The notes beneath the pieces are model-generated. The model was not told the origin of the DNA. It saw only the letters and a list, made by a program, of their open reading frames with translations, and searched no databases. From Iris pallida (lineage: Eukaryota > Streptophyta > Magnoliopsida > Asparagales > Iridaceae): a stretch of DNA of 64,000 bases. How positions within the stretch are numbered: the stretch's first letter is position 1; every line of letters begins with the position of its first letter. This document shows positions 46,293 through 58,053 of this stretch, in pieces. The stretch is taken from the NCBI GenBank assembly GCA_029216955.1, contig JANAVB010002199.1, positions 16,371,620-16,435,619 on the forward strand. The letters are read 5' to 3'. Position numbers and translations under genes: made by a program.

Positions 46293-48075
46293 TAAGAGAG
46301 TAGAGGTGCAGAAATTGTTGGCATATCCTAGTACAGATCTTATAGCTGAATGTACCAATTGGTGCTACGCATGTCTTCTTCTTTTTTACACCCCACAAAT
46401 ACCTATACATTTTTACGGTTGGAGGACTCGAATCATGCTGGTCCCACATGGTGTTCGTGCTATTTTTTACATAAATATTCCTACTATTCCTACTTGTCAC
46501 GTCCAAAAAGTTTGTGTCATGCTGAGACGAATCTGCGAATCCTTTACGGACCAGAATTATGCGGGAAGCTTTCAGAACTCTTTAGGAGACAAAAAAATTC
46601 TCTAGAAGATGCTCTGGAAGACCCAAGATCTTTCTAGAATATCTAAAATATTTCTGGACGGACTAGAAGTTTTTTTGTAATTATCTAGATTTAGAATTCG
46701 TTTCCAGAAGTTTATTGTAAGCCCTATGAGCACTATAAATAAGTGGTAGGTTCATTTGCTCCTCACCGTCCAAAGTTGTAATCTAAAAAATTCTAGTATA
46801 GTGAAGTTTTCATACTTCCAATCACTCTCTTTTGTTCCACATTGTTCTCAATATCGCCTTAGTGATATAGCTAAGCGTTTGTAAAAGATTGACACGGATA
46901 TTCGAATAAGATACTTGTGTGCCGTACGGATCAAAGTGTAACCTAAAATACTAAATCCGTAATATACTGCTGTGTTAAGGGTGAATACTAGAGATGCTAA
47001 CTTATTTTAACATAGGCAAATGAGAAGCTAAACATACATATCTGACATCTATACTAATACTACTATATAATATAAAAAGTTCAAGGCTTCACCTTAACCA
47101 TTGTAATTTGTTTCTTCTAAATACGTCTTTATCTATTTATACTAATTAAAATTATTCATTAAATTTATTAGAACAATTATACAATCACGTATAAAAAAAT
47201 TAAGGGATGTTATTTATTTTTTTTCAATTAGTCTAAAAGACCTAATTAAAATTTTGTATGGTTCCGACATGATTATCCAAGCTGTAGAAAGATAAAATTT
47301 GAGTCCATTTTTTGTTCACCTCACTAATATCATGATGTTTGTTCACAAAGAGTTCAACTATACAAATTCAAATATGAACTTTCAATATTGTGATGACGTG
47401 TGGACGTATTCTTTTATTTAGTCCTTAACTATTCTCCTTAAAAAAAATTGTATGTAATCTAATGGTTTTGATAGACATTTTAAAAATTAGGAAGTTAATA
47501 GTTCCTCTAGGATTTTTGTTTTAGAGGTGAAGTTGGAGAAAGCAATTAATACCATATATAATTGTCAACACTCTGACTGCATCAACTCGCAAGTGAGCTG
47601 ATGCATGCATGCTAACATGATTATATATTTATATGCTTGCTCGTCATGTTGACCGTCATTATCATCGATTTAGTCGCCTTCCCTCTTACGAATAATCAGC
47701 AGCTCAATGATAATGGAGGTCAACTATGGATTTAAGAAGAAGCACGTCACATGAATGAATAAGAAGGAGGAGCGAAAGTACACTTTCAAGCAACAACTTG
47801 TGAGTTCAATGGCAGGTCGGTCACCACTAATCTCCAACAAGGAGCTACAGATAACATCTCACCAAGAAGAACGGTCCGAAAATGACAATTCTTGCACGAG
47901 CACATCTATTTTCTTCGCACTTCCATACAAATAGAAAATTAATGTTAGAGGAAGACAGATCTTGAGTGAAATATCCAGAAAGAGTGGGCATTTTTTAATT
48001 TTTTTTTTTTTGTAATATTCAATAGAGTTGACATATTTTAAAGACTTCAAAAACTGCCAACTCTATTAGTATATT
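46293..48075. other. Intergenic DNA with SINE-like and promoter-like pieces
   Basis: Besides the SINE remnant at 46375-46470, CACTATAAATAAGTGG at about 46730-46745 is a TATA-like site and may belong to a decayed LTR. TCTATACTAATACTACTATA at about 47047-47066 resembles plant Helitron 5' ends, but no 3' hairpin-CTRR partner was found. No gene is supported. Confidence 0.45.
46375..46470 (-). mobile_element. Decayed tRNA-derived SINE
   Basis: On the minus strand GATTCGAGTCC (46424-46434) fits a Pol III B box. Flanking words (CCTCCAACCGTAAAAATGTA) match those around the B box at 63953-63963 near the window end. The tail side is A-rich on the minus strand. Too diverged for exact ends. Confidence 0.5.
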
Positions 48076-48559
48076 GGGAAAATTTATGAAATGCCCAAAA
48101 AAACGAAAAAGTTTTATAAAAAATCCACCGCGCAATAACATTTCATTGCGTGTCCAGAATTAGCAAAAAATATATAAAGAGGGTTCCGAATGACCCTTTT
48201 GTCCTTCCTTCTAATTTATTAAAAATACCCACGAAATTACTCTTAAAAAAATATTTCGATACTTCGTCTTCTTCCATACGCTGCTTACTTTCGAATCTAG
48301 GTTTTCTCCTCAAAAATCTTCAAGAATTCGTCGAAAAATTTCGGAAAGGCCGAGACAAACGGCAAAAGTGCTAAAACGGAGGTCCAAACATCATTTTTTT
48401 TGTGATTCTAAAATTTCGGAAGGCGGACAAACGGTGAAGCGGTTTATCTCAGTCTCCTCGAAGATACGCTCATTTTGCGACAAACCGGGCCTCGTTTCGA
48501 CCTCCCAATCAAAAGTTATGGTCCTCCAAAGTTTCAACTGACCATAAAATGCAGGAGAA

Positions 48560-48712
48560 TGGCCATTTTCCGTATTAGAACACGAAGAATATAATTTCGC
48601 ATGGGGGTGGCCATTCTCCGTGTTAGTAACACAGAGAATGACATTCTCCGTCTTAATTTACACAGAGAATGACCATTCTCTGTATTAGTAACACGGAGAA
48701 TGGCATTCTCCG
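48560..48712. repeat. Palindrome array, left arm, first part
   Basis: Copies of GAGAATGGCCATTCTC-type palindromes joined by short GTGTTAGTAACAC or GTCTTAATTTACAC linkers. The array continues at 49329 after the hAT MITE insertion. Confidence 0.85.
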
Positions 48713-48891
48713 TAGGGGTGTAACTTGGGCGGGCTAAACCCGAGCCCGATCGGGTAAACCCGTTAATGGGTTGGGTTACGGTTGAAGATACTTGGGTTCG
48801 GGCTCGGGTTTGGGTTCAAATATTTGAACCCGATCATAAATTGGGTTGTGCTCGGGTTCATATGTCGGGTTACCCAAGGAACGCGAAACCC

Positions 48892-48964
<73 letters not shown>

Positions 48965-49328
48965 ATATTTCTTAAATAAAAAGTTTAACTCCTAAACTTT
49001 TTCACCCAAACTCTTCAACTCTTTATCCAAAATCTTATTTCAGTCTGTATTTTGTAATGATCAAGACTTGATTGCTATTTACTTATGTGTTTAATATTAC
49101 TTTTGTTTAAAATTATTTCAGTTAGTATATTAGAGCCCGATAAACCCGATGGACCCGACCCAACCCGAGTTCAACCCGAGCCAAACCCGATCCTCCGAGC
49201 TTGGTCTTGGGATTCATATGTTGAACCCAAGGTCGGGCCGGACTTGGACTCGGGCTAGGCTTATGATTCATCGGGTTGGGCTCGGGTTGACCTCAAGCCC
49301 GACCCAACCCGCCTGAGTTGCACCCCTA
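48713..49328. mobile_element. hAT-type MITE
   Basis: Ends TAGGGGTGTAACTTGGGCGG and, as reverse complement, TAGGGGTGCAACTCAGGCGG. The 8-bp duplication ATTCTCCG (48705-48712 and 49329-49336) is diagnostic of hAT. Internal CGGGTT / AACCCG words are dense and partly inverted. A (TA)n tract at 48896-48960 splits the middle. 616 bp, non-coding. Confidence 0.92.
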
Positions 49329-49870
49329 ATTCTCCGTCTTAATTTACACGGAGAATGGCCATTCTCCGTGCTAAATTACACGGAGAATGACCATTCTCCA
49401 TGTAATTTAGCATGAAGAATGGCCATTCCAGTGTTAAAACGCAGGAAAATGGTCATTCGTCGTGTTAAATAACACGGAGAATGCCATTCTCCGTCTTAAT
49501 TTACACGGAGAATGGCCATTCTCCGTGCTAAATTACACGGAGAATGACATTCTCCGTCTTAATTTACACGGAGAATGGCCATTCTCCGTGTATTTAGCAC
49601 GGAGAATGATCATTCCAGTGTTAAAACGCAGAAGAATGGCCATTCTCCGTGTTAATTTACACGGAGAATGGCCATTCCCAGTGTTAAAACGTAGGAGAAT
49701 GATCATTCTCCGTGTAGTTTACGGAGAATGGCCATTCTCCGTGTTAGAAACACGGAGAATGCCATTCTCCGTTTTAGTAACACGGAGAATGCCTCATTTA
49801 CACGGAGAATGACATTCTCCTTGTTAAAATGCAGGAGAATGACTATTCTTCGTGTTATATCGACGGAGAA
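49329..49870. repeat. Palindrome array, left arm, main part
   Basis: A dozen or so ~40-bp units. The core is a perfect 22-bp palindrome with half-site ACGGAGAATGG. The linkers (GTGCTAAATTACAC, GTTAGAAACAC) are themselves nearly self-complementary, giving palindromes on two spacings. Translations such as the ORF at 49462-49812 are products of the repeat, not a gene. Confidence 0.9.
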
Positions 49871-52059
49871 CAGTTGACAGAAACCCTAATTTTTTATTTT
49901 TTTTGTTTTGTTGAAAGAAAATTTGACATGAATAAGATTCAAGAGTTTTCGTTCTTCTTTTAAAATGATGCTAACTCTTATGGAAAAGACGAAGAAGATT
50001 TTCTCTCCATAATTGACCTAATTGTCGAAAGAAGAAGAAGAAGAAGAGCGATGATCGGAGTTCGACTGAAAAAAAATACGGTGAACTACGAACGATGTTT
50101 GCGATCTCTGCTGAAGATGAGAGCAATAGAATTCAGATCTCTCGTAAAGAAGAAGAAGAAGAAGAAGAAGAAGAAGAAGAAGAAGAAGAAGACAACGACA
50201 AGAATCGCAATCCAAATCTGAGTTTGTACGGAGGGGTAGTTATGGTATTAATTTTGTAAATACAGAGCATCTAAAAGAAATCTTGGAATACTTAACGTGA
50301 AAATATATAATTCTGGACATTTCATAAAACCCATCATGCGGGTGGGTTTTTCATAAAAATCAACCCCGAAATTGGATTTCTCAGCAATTTCCAGTTATAT
50401 ATTTAAAATTGTTACTTATAATTGTTGAGATTTACTATCAACTATTATTATTTTCTATACACAATTTTTTTGTTTACATTATTTCTAACCAAACGTGACC
50501 ACAAGACCCCAAAATTATTTACGTACACAAATTTAATCTCTCTCTCTCTCTCTACATAATTTTTTTTACATTCTTTCTACACAAACACAACTAAAATATT
50601 TCAAAATTTTCAAAAAATCTATTCGTCGTATATACAAAAATTATTATTTTTCTCTCTCCCTGTATATACACTAGTCACCTTACCAAAAAAAAAAGACTTT
50701 TCCTTTCCTTTCATATTATTTAAAAAATTAATTAAATATTTAAATTATATTAAAATAGTTTAAATATATTTGAGTTAAAATTTGTTATACATATTATTAA
50801 AACTAGAAATTGCTGAGAAACCCAATTTCGGGTTGGTTTTTATGAAAAACCCACCAGCATGATGAGTTTTATGAAATGCCCAGAATTATATATTTCCACG
50901 TTAAGTATTCCAAGATTCCCTTTAGATGCTCTGTATTTACAAAATTAATACCTGTCAGCCCCTGATTTTTAATTTTGACTTAATTAGTGTTAATTAATTT
51001 CTAATGTCATATTTAGCCTTAAAATATTTTAATATAATTTTAGAAATTTTTCTACAATTTTTAAATGATTTTTAAATAAATTTTAATAGCTAAAATATCA
51101 TTTTGTAATTTATTGAAATGTTTTAAGGTAGTTTTGCAATTTATTAAAATGTTTTATTAGCTGTTTGTAATATTTAGAATTGTTTAGAAGTCAGTTTGTA
51201 AATAACCAATTGTTTTAAATGTCGGGTTGCAAATTTTTATTTGCATTTGGTTGGGATAGGGACCTAGCTGTAAATCCTAAAATCTTAGGGACCTAACTGT
51301 AAATTTCTCTTTCACCCACCCCCGACAACTCGGCTGACCGACGACTGACCGACGACCGACCCCGAGCTACCCCCGCCATTTCCGGCCGACTCTGGCCAGC
51401 CCGACCGACTCAAACCCCTATAAAAGAACCCCCACACTCTCCCCGACCCAACCACCACCACCACGACCCATCTCAGCCTATCACCCCCACCCGCCCCGAC
51501 AAGCCTAAACCCTAACCCTAACTCCGACGAACCCCCGTCCAGCCCCCACAACGACACTCACAGCCCCCAACCACCATCAACCGACGCGCCACGCCAAGGC
51601 GAACGCGTCGCCACCCAAGCGCCACAGCCCCGACGCTCCTAGCCGCCGCCAGCACTCGACGAACCCCCCCGAAGTTCGGACACGTAAGTTGCAGTTACGA
51701 AATGTGTCGTGCGTGTCTCGAATCGACATATGTTGTTCGCCTGGACACGACGACCCCAACGCTGTGCTCGGACACGCGTTATAAGACCCGTACGTGTCGT
51801 GCTTAGCACGGACACGCGACTCCTGTGTCCCTAACTGTCAGGACACTGGGATTGATTTATCGGGTTAATAATTTTTTAACTAAAATCTAAATAAATTTAA
51901 ACTAAATCCTAACTGTAACACTCAGAGCGGGCTGACCCCCTGGCCAGCCCGACCGCACCCGAGAACTCGACCCAGTGGGCCGAGTTCGAACCCCCCCCCC
52001 CCCCTTTTGTTCTGTTTCTTTTCTTTTCTTTTTCTTTTCTTTTGTTTTATTTTATGTTA

Positions 52060-52060
52060 T

Positions 52061-52150
<90 letters not shown>

Positions 52151-52180
52151 TTACATATATATATATATATATATATATGT

Positions 52181-52265
<85 letters not shown>

Positions 52266-52371
52266 TTCTGTATATATATTTTATTATATATATATATATT
52301 GTTATATATACGTATATGTACAGTATTTATATATATAAATATATATTCTATATTTAGCATTTTAATGTATG

Positions 52372-52430
<59 letters not shown>
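52060..52430. repeat. (TA)n microsatellite cluster
   Basis: Near-pure TA tracts at about 52062-52146, 52155-52262 and 52376-52430, with short interruptions such as TTTTTTACA and GTAAAA. The long TYR/ILE 'YIYI' ORFs on both strands are translations of this tract. Confidence 0.95.
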
Positions 52431-52432
<2 letters not shown>

Positions 52433-52434
52433 CA

Positions 52435-52570
52435 AATGACCTATAGCCTAGTGGTTAAGAGAGATGCATGCGACCCAAGTGGTCGGGAGTTCGAGCCCCG
52501 GTGGAGGCGAGTTCACCACAAGTACCCATTGCTTCAAAAAAAAAAAATAATAATAAAAAAATAAAAAAAA
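52435..52570 (+). mobile_element. tRNA-derived SINE with intact A and B boxes
   Basis: A box TAGCCTAGTGG at 52444-52454 and B box AGTTCGAGCCC at 52488-52498 both fit Pol III consensus. An A-rich tail starts at 52536 (AAAAAAAAAAAA then AATAATAAT). The acceptor-stem ends do not pair, so it is not a functional tRNA gene. It sits between two (TA)n tracts in the solo LTR. Confidence 0.85.
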
Positions 52571-52679
52571 AATATATATATAGATATGTATTTTGTGCAT
52601 ATATTGTATACTATTATATATATATTATATTTACTATTATTATATATATTTACTGTTATTTATATATATATATATTTAT

Positions 52680-52680
52680 T

Positions 52681-52773
<93 letters not shown>

Positions 52774-52790
52774 TATATATGTTGTATATG
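52680..52790. repeat. (TA)n microsatellite
   Basis: About 80-100 bp of nearly pure TA following the SINE tail, with further TATATG variants out to about 52800. Confidence 0.95.
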
Positions 52791-55084
52791 TATATATATG
52801 TATACATAACTATTTTGTCTCTATACTTTACGTAATATTGTACATATATTATACTTAATATATGTAAATATACTTATCATATTTATATGACTACTATGTA
52901 TAATTTTACCTTGTTAAAATATTAATATTTATTATATATTTTTACATCTTTGTATTTTGGGTATTTTAATTACTGCAACCATTTGGTGTCCAAGCATAGC
53001 ATGGATTTTTGGGCCCAAATGTGTTTTCACACATTCAAGGCATGTACAGTCATATTGGACTTGATTCATGGCCTTGGGTCCTGTATTTGAACTCTGGTTC
53101 AAATTATGTACATGGACAAAATACACAGATAATTAATTATTTAATTTAAGATTGTGTACCATGCTGTTTTTGAATTTCTAAAAATACTTTAATTGCTGTT
53201 AAAATTCTGGAAAAATAGTATTTAGATACTATGTTAATTTAGCTAATTTAGTATAATTTTTACAGTATTTAGTTTGCAGTTTTGCCACTGTTTTGGCATA
53301 TGAAATCAGAACTCACTTTCTGTGTACTTATGAAAACTGATTTTTATAAAATACATGTACTGGTTAATAAATTCCAGAAAAATTATAATAAATTCCCGTA
53401 ATTAACAAGGATCATTTTGGTACTTTATTTTATGTAAAATTGAGCTTTTTGTCTATCTCAAAAATTGTTGGAACACAATGTTCAATTGATTTATTTATTG
53501 AATAATTACGACTTGCAACTTTTTGTGTTATTTTGAGTTACAGCCGTATTGAACCTCACCCCACACTAGTGTAAAGACCCTAGAAAGTTAGTTATAGTGT
53601 TATGTCATCCCACATTGGTCTTCTATGCTAAAGTCATCATTTTGGCTAGGTGCCCAGTCACAAGTCGTGTTGCACCACTTAGTGTCATAGTATTTTGACT
53701 TAGTATAAAAACTAAGTTTATGTATTTATTTCTACAGTGACGAGTTACCAGGCATCTATAGCATTTTATCGTAGCTTTGCTTTGCTAGAGGCAAGTACTC
53801 TCTACAAACTTTACATATTGTTACATCTATGAACTATGATCGAACCATGTTAAATGCTGATCCTTGGGGTAGCAAGTCAAATCTTCACATGTTGTACTTT
53901 CAGTTACTACCATGCTTAGAACGGTCTTTATATATCTCTCACATGATTAAAATATGGGTTATGGGAAAACTGACAGTTGAGTACGTGATCATGCCCCCCC
54001 TATAGTAGCGAGCGAGGTCGCATTTTATATACATACCTTGCCGCAGGCCATTATCCTGCATTTTTGTACGAATGTACGCCTATGCTTGTAGACTTGTACG
54101 TATGTACATTTATTACATGTACCACAGTACATTGTACACCTATTGACGATCACGTACCTGCTACAGTTTTAAACATTACATACACATCTGTCTCTATGAC
54201 ATATGTGTCCTTGCCATGATAGACTATGTGATGCCATGTTTTCAGTTATTCCTCTCATGTTCATTTCCATATTTTATATGCTAGTTTTGTTAGAGTCAGT
54301 ACTTGCTCCCGTCCTGACATGATAACGTTGTAGGTATTCTTACCGAGGAGGAGTTGCTCTGTGACTCATATTATGGAGATACTGCCGAGGACCAGGCTTT
54401 GCCTTACGAGGATGTACCTGCGGGAAAACTCGTCTAGTTTGCGTAGTTGCTTGGGATGTTTAGTGTAGTCATGTATTAGACTACGTATTTTGTAACTGGA
54501 CATGTATCCAGTTTACATTTCAGACTTGTACCTGGACTTATTACTATATGAGACGACTTTTGTGTTTGGAGCATTTATGACTTTTATTCACTTATAGAAC
54601 TGCTAGCACATTTAGTCATATCTTGTTATTTCTAGAACAGCTTACTGCGCTTTATCTCAAGCTCAGGCTGGACATGACTCGGCCCGACCCAACAATTTGG
54701 GTAGCGGGTCGTGACAATACCATAACTACCCCTCCGCACAAACTCAGATCTGGATTGCGATTCTCGTCTTCTTCTTCTTCTTCTTCACGAGAGATCTAAA
54801 TTCTATTGCTCTCATCTTCAGCAGAGATCGCAAAGATCGTTCGTAGTTCACCATGTTTTTTTTTTCAGTCGAACTTCGATCATCGCTCATCTTCTTCTTC
54901 TTGTTCTTCTTCTTCTTGTTCTTCTTCTTCGACAATTAGGTCAATTATGGAGAGAAGATCTTCTTCTTTTCCATAAGAGTTAGCATCATTTTGAAAGAAA
55001 AATAAAAACTCTTGAATCTTTATTCATGTTAAATTTCTTTCCATAAAACAAATAAATAAAAAAAATAGGTTTCTATCAACTGTT

Positions 55085-55925
55085 CTCCGTCGATATCACA
55101 CGAAGAATAGTCATTCTCCTGCATTTTTAACAAGGAGAATGACATTCTCCGTGTTGAATGGCATTCTCCGTGTTACTAACACGGAGAATGGCATTCTCCG
55201 TGTTTCTAACACGGAGAATGACCATTCTCCTGTGTTTTAACATTTGAATGACCATTCTCCGTGTTATTTAGCACGAAGAATGCCCATTCTCTGTGTAATT
55301 TAGAAACGGAGAATGCCATTCTCTGTACTAAATTACACGGAGAATGATCATTCTCCTTCTCCTACGTTTTAACACGAAGAATGCCATTCTCCGTGTAAAT
55401 TAACACTTAGAATGCCATTCTCCGTTTTATTTAACACGGAGAATGTCATTCTCCGTTTTATTTAACACGGAAAATGGTATTATCCGTATTTCTAACACGG
55501 AGAATGGCCATTCTCCTGCGTTTTAACACTGAAATGACCATTCTCTGTGCTAAATTATACGGAGAATGGCCATTCTCCGTTTTATTTAACACGGAGAATG
55601 CCATTCTCCGTTTTATTTAACACGGAGAATGACATTCTCCGAATGGTCATTCTCTTGCGTTTTAACACTGTAATGATCATTCTCCGTGCTAAATTACACG
55701 GAGAATGACCATTCTTCGTGTAATTTAGTACGGAGAATGGCCATTCTCCGTGTAAATTAAGACGGAGAATACCATTCTCCGTGTTACTAACACAGAGAAT
55801 GACTATTCTCCGTGTAAATTAAGATGGAGAATGACATTCTCCGTGTTACTAACACGGAGAATAGCCACCCACATGCGAAATTAACATTTTTTGTGTTCTA
55901 ACACGGAGAATGACAATTCTCCTGC
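55085..55925. repeat. Palindrome array, right arm
   Basis: Counterpart of the left-arm arrays in inverted position. About twenty GAGAATGNCATTCTCC units with TTATTTAACACGG, TTACTAACACGG or TAAATTAAGACGG linkers. Many units are imperfect (single substitutions in the half-site), showing decay or unequal exchange between copies. Confidence 0.88.
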
Positions 55926-56450
55926 ATTTTATGGTCAGTTGAAACTTTGAATGACCATAACTTTTGACTGGGAGGTCGAAACGAGGTCCGGTTTGTCCCA
56001 AAATGAGCGTATCTTCGAGGAGCCTGAAATTAATTGCTTCTCCGTTAGACGACCTTTCGAAATTTTAGAATCGCAAAAAAATGATGTTTGGGTCTCCGTT
56101 TTAGCACTTTTGCCGTTTGTCTCGTTTTTTCCGAAATTTTTCGACGAGTTTTTGAAGATTTTTAAGGAAAAAATCTAGATTCCAAAGTGAGCAGCGTATG
56201 GAAGAAGATGAAGTATCGAAACGTTTTTTTTAAGAGTAGTTTCGTGGGTATTTTCAATAAATTAGAAGGAAGGGCAAAAAGGTCATTCGGAACCCTCTTT
56301 ATATTTTTTTTGCTAATTCTGGGCACGCGATGAAATGTTATTGTGCGGTGGATTTTTCATAAAACTTTTTCGTTTTTTGGGCATTTCATAAATCTCCCCT
56401 TATTAAAATATAAATATAGTTCAAGTATTATAGAATTTTTTTTTAATTAA

Positions 56451-56796
56451 GTGCGTTTGATTGCAAGTTGGAAATATATGGAAAAAAATTAATTCCATGG
56501 AATATTTTCATAGAAAAAAATTCCATGAACTTTTAAGATTTTATCATGGAAAACTTAATTTAGGTGTTTTATTGTCATTATTTTCCACGAAAAATAGTTA
56601 TTTTTCATGAAAAAATATGTTTTCCTATGGGTTGACCAACTTTCGTTTTCCACAATTTTAAAAGAAAATATGAAAAATAATAGTTTTTTGGAAAAAATAA
56701 TTCCATAAAAAATATAAGTTATCAAACACTACGATTGGTGGAAAATTTGTAATGGAATTATTTTCCATAGAAAAAAAAGTCCAATCAAACGCAGCC
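56451..56796. mobile_element. Harbinger-like MITE (GGCTGCGTTTGATTG end)
   Basis: Right end, as reverse complement, GGCTGCGTTTGATTGGACTT. Left end GTGCGTTTGATTGCAAGTTG lacks two bases of the terminus. TAA flanks both sides (56448-56450 and 56797-56799). Inside, TGGAAAATAATTCCAT-type words are repeated in both orientations. 346 bp. Confidence 0.78.
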
Positions 56797-56799
56797 TAA

Positions 56800-57455
56800 G
56801 TATATACATATAGGAAAATGCTAAGTTTACTACCAAATTCTTACAATCTCACTCACCCACCCTTTACACATGGGTCCCATCCGGTTCCATCACCCCTCAC
56901 ATCTCTCCTGCTACATGGGCTCCACCCGATTCCACTACTTACTCCCCTCCTCCAATCAAAGTCCTGACACGTGGTGAGTTGTAGGAAGGTTATAAGTATT
57001 GGTTGTAGGCATAGCAAAGCGCATACACATAACTTAGACGGCTAATTTTGAACTGTTTAAAAAACGTTTCTAAAACGGTAGAGATAAATTATTATTATAT
57101 ATTTTTAAAATTTAGAGGACAAAAAATTCTGCCATAATTTTATTTCTGTGCCAAAAACCAAAAAAAAGAATAGAAACACCCACCACCAACACCACCGCCA
57201 CCGGTAGTTGTCAAGTCATCCTTACCTGGCCCACCAGCCCCATCCTCTTTCCGTACAGCCCGCTAAAAGAAAAGAAAAGAAAATAAGAGGTCGTCAAACT
57301 CAAACAAACAACAGACTTTAAAGAAAACAAACAAAGTACAGAGATATGTACTCGCTTTCTTCTTTCTAACACAGAAATAAAAATCCACTCTTTTTCCATT
57401 TTTTTTCCATTGCACTTGAAGAAGGAGGAGGAGGAGGAGGAGGAGGAAGAAGAGT
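56800..57455 (+). promoter_or_regulatory. Upstream region and 5' UTR of the SPPL gene
   Basis: No ORF of interest. Just before the start codon a (GAG/GGA)n tract (about 57420-57450), typical of plant 5' UTRs, leads into AAGAAGAGT-ATG. I could not pick out a clear TATA box. Confidence 0.45.
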
Positions 57456-57581
57456 ATGGGGTCATTCTGGGAACTGCTGCTGCTGCTAGTGCTGCTTCCT
57501 GCTGTGGCTTTAGCTGGGGACATAAGCCATGAGGACGACAGGGCCCCGAAGATCCCCGGATGTTCTAACAACTTCCTTTTG
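57456..57581 (+). CDS. Signal peptide peptidase-like (SPPL) protease, first exon
   Basis: ATG at 57456-57458 begins a 42-codon exon ending TTTTG|GTAAAG (phase 0). Residues 1-20 form a clear signal peptide (MGSFWELLLLLVLLPAVALA). The mature start GDISHEDDRAPKIPGCSNNF has the APKIPGCSN signature that opens the lumenal protease-associated domain of plant SPPLs (compared from memory with Arabidopsis SPPL proteins). The full protein would be a multi-pass intramembrane aspartyl protease of the endomembrane system, with YD and GxGD motifs in later exons outside this window. Intron 1 exceeds 6.4 kb because of the copia insertion. Confidence 0.82.
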
Positions 57582-58053
57582 GTAAAGTTTGGATCTTTGT
57601 GAAGTCCCCCCATCTGGGTCATCTTTATTTTCCATGTTTTTTTTTCCCAGTCCGTGATATGATTTGTTTATACTAAGATCTATTGAAGGGCCATTTGAAT
57701 GTCAAGGTTCTTGATTTTCAAGTTTGGTTGTTGTCCCCTTGATTGCTGATAGCTCAGTTGGGATTATTTTTGCTCAAGTCTGGCTTTTTAATTTTTTTTA
57801 TAAAATTTTTCATGTTCCTGAAGTCTATGATGAGATTTCTTCATCTTAAGATCCATTCATGGTTATGCTCAGAAAATTTGGAGCTGTGGGTCTTGAAGAA
57901 TTTGCAAATTTTGGTTCTTGACCATTGATTTCACTTTGGCGGGTTATTGAAATCTTGGGGTTTATTATCAATTTGTTGTTCTTGTGGGGTTTTTGTTTTT
58001 TAGGGCGTGATGATGAGATTTTCCTTTTTTGAAGTTGTGGGTCTTGAAGAATT

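Larger units (their letters stand above)
50953..54716. mobile_element. Solo LTR (3.76 kb) of an LTR retrotransposon
   Basis: Starts TGTCAGCCCCTG, ends GGGTCGTGACA. ATACC flanks it (50948-50952 and 54717-54721). No internal region, priming site or second LTR copy is seen, so it is a solo LTR left by recombination. The end GTGACA resembles the gypsy LTRs in this window. It contains a GC-rich block with TAAACCCTAACCC-like words near 51500, long (TA)n tracts and a SINE. It interrupts the right arm of the foldback element. Confidence 0.88.
48076..56399. mobile_element. Large foldback element (possibly Mutator-like) with two insertions
   Basis: Left end GGGAAAATTTATGAAATGCC and right end, as reverse complement, GGGGAGATTTATGAAATGCC. 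Inverted similarity runs deep: arm 48076-50390 pairs with 50818-50952 plus 54717-56399. It includes GAAATTACTCTTAAAAAAA, the ACGCTGCTTAC block, the palindrome arrays, a GAA/CTTC microsatellite and a CATTTCATAAAA block near the centre. The centre (50391-50817) is AT-rich with a (CT)n tract. Insertions are an hAT MITE and a solo LTR. Long inverted arms suggest a Mutator-like non-autonomous element, but I found no matching 9-bp TSD. No transposase. Confidence 0.75.

Noticed and set aside
47047..47066. Helitron 5' end (TCTATACTAATACTA…)
   Set aside because: The start resembles plant Helitrons, but no hairpin plus CTRR end could be located downstream, so no element is called.
49462..49812. 116-residue ORF with repeated HGEWPFSV / RRMPFSVL motifs
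   Set aside because: It is a translation of the palindrome array. The periodicity is that of the DNA unit and there is no gene context.
50030..50195. CRISPR-like or coding repeat
   Set aside because: It is a plain GAA microsatellite, mirrored by the CTT tract at 54760-54935 in the other arm. The Lys- or Leu-rich ORFs are translations of it.
52435..52510. Possible functional tRNA gene
   Set aside because: Good A and B boxes, but the acceptor stem does not pair and a poly(A)-like tail follows, which is the structure of a SINE.
51975..52858. Several long Tyr/Ile-repeat ORFs on both strands
   Set aside because: They are products of (TA)n microsatellites.
48076..56399. Two independent palindromic satellite arrays
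   Set aside because: The arms match in inverted order well beyond the arrays, including the outer 400 bp and the GAA tract. One foldback element with insertions explains both.
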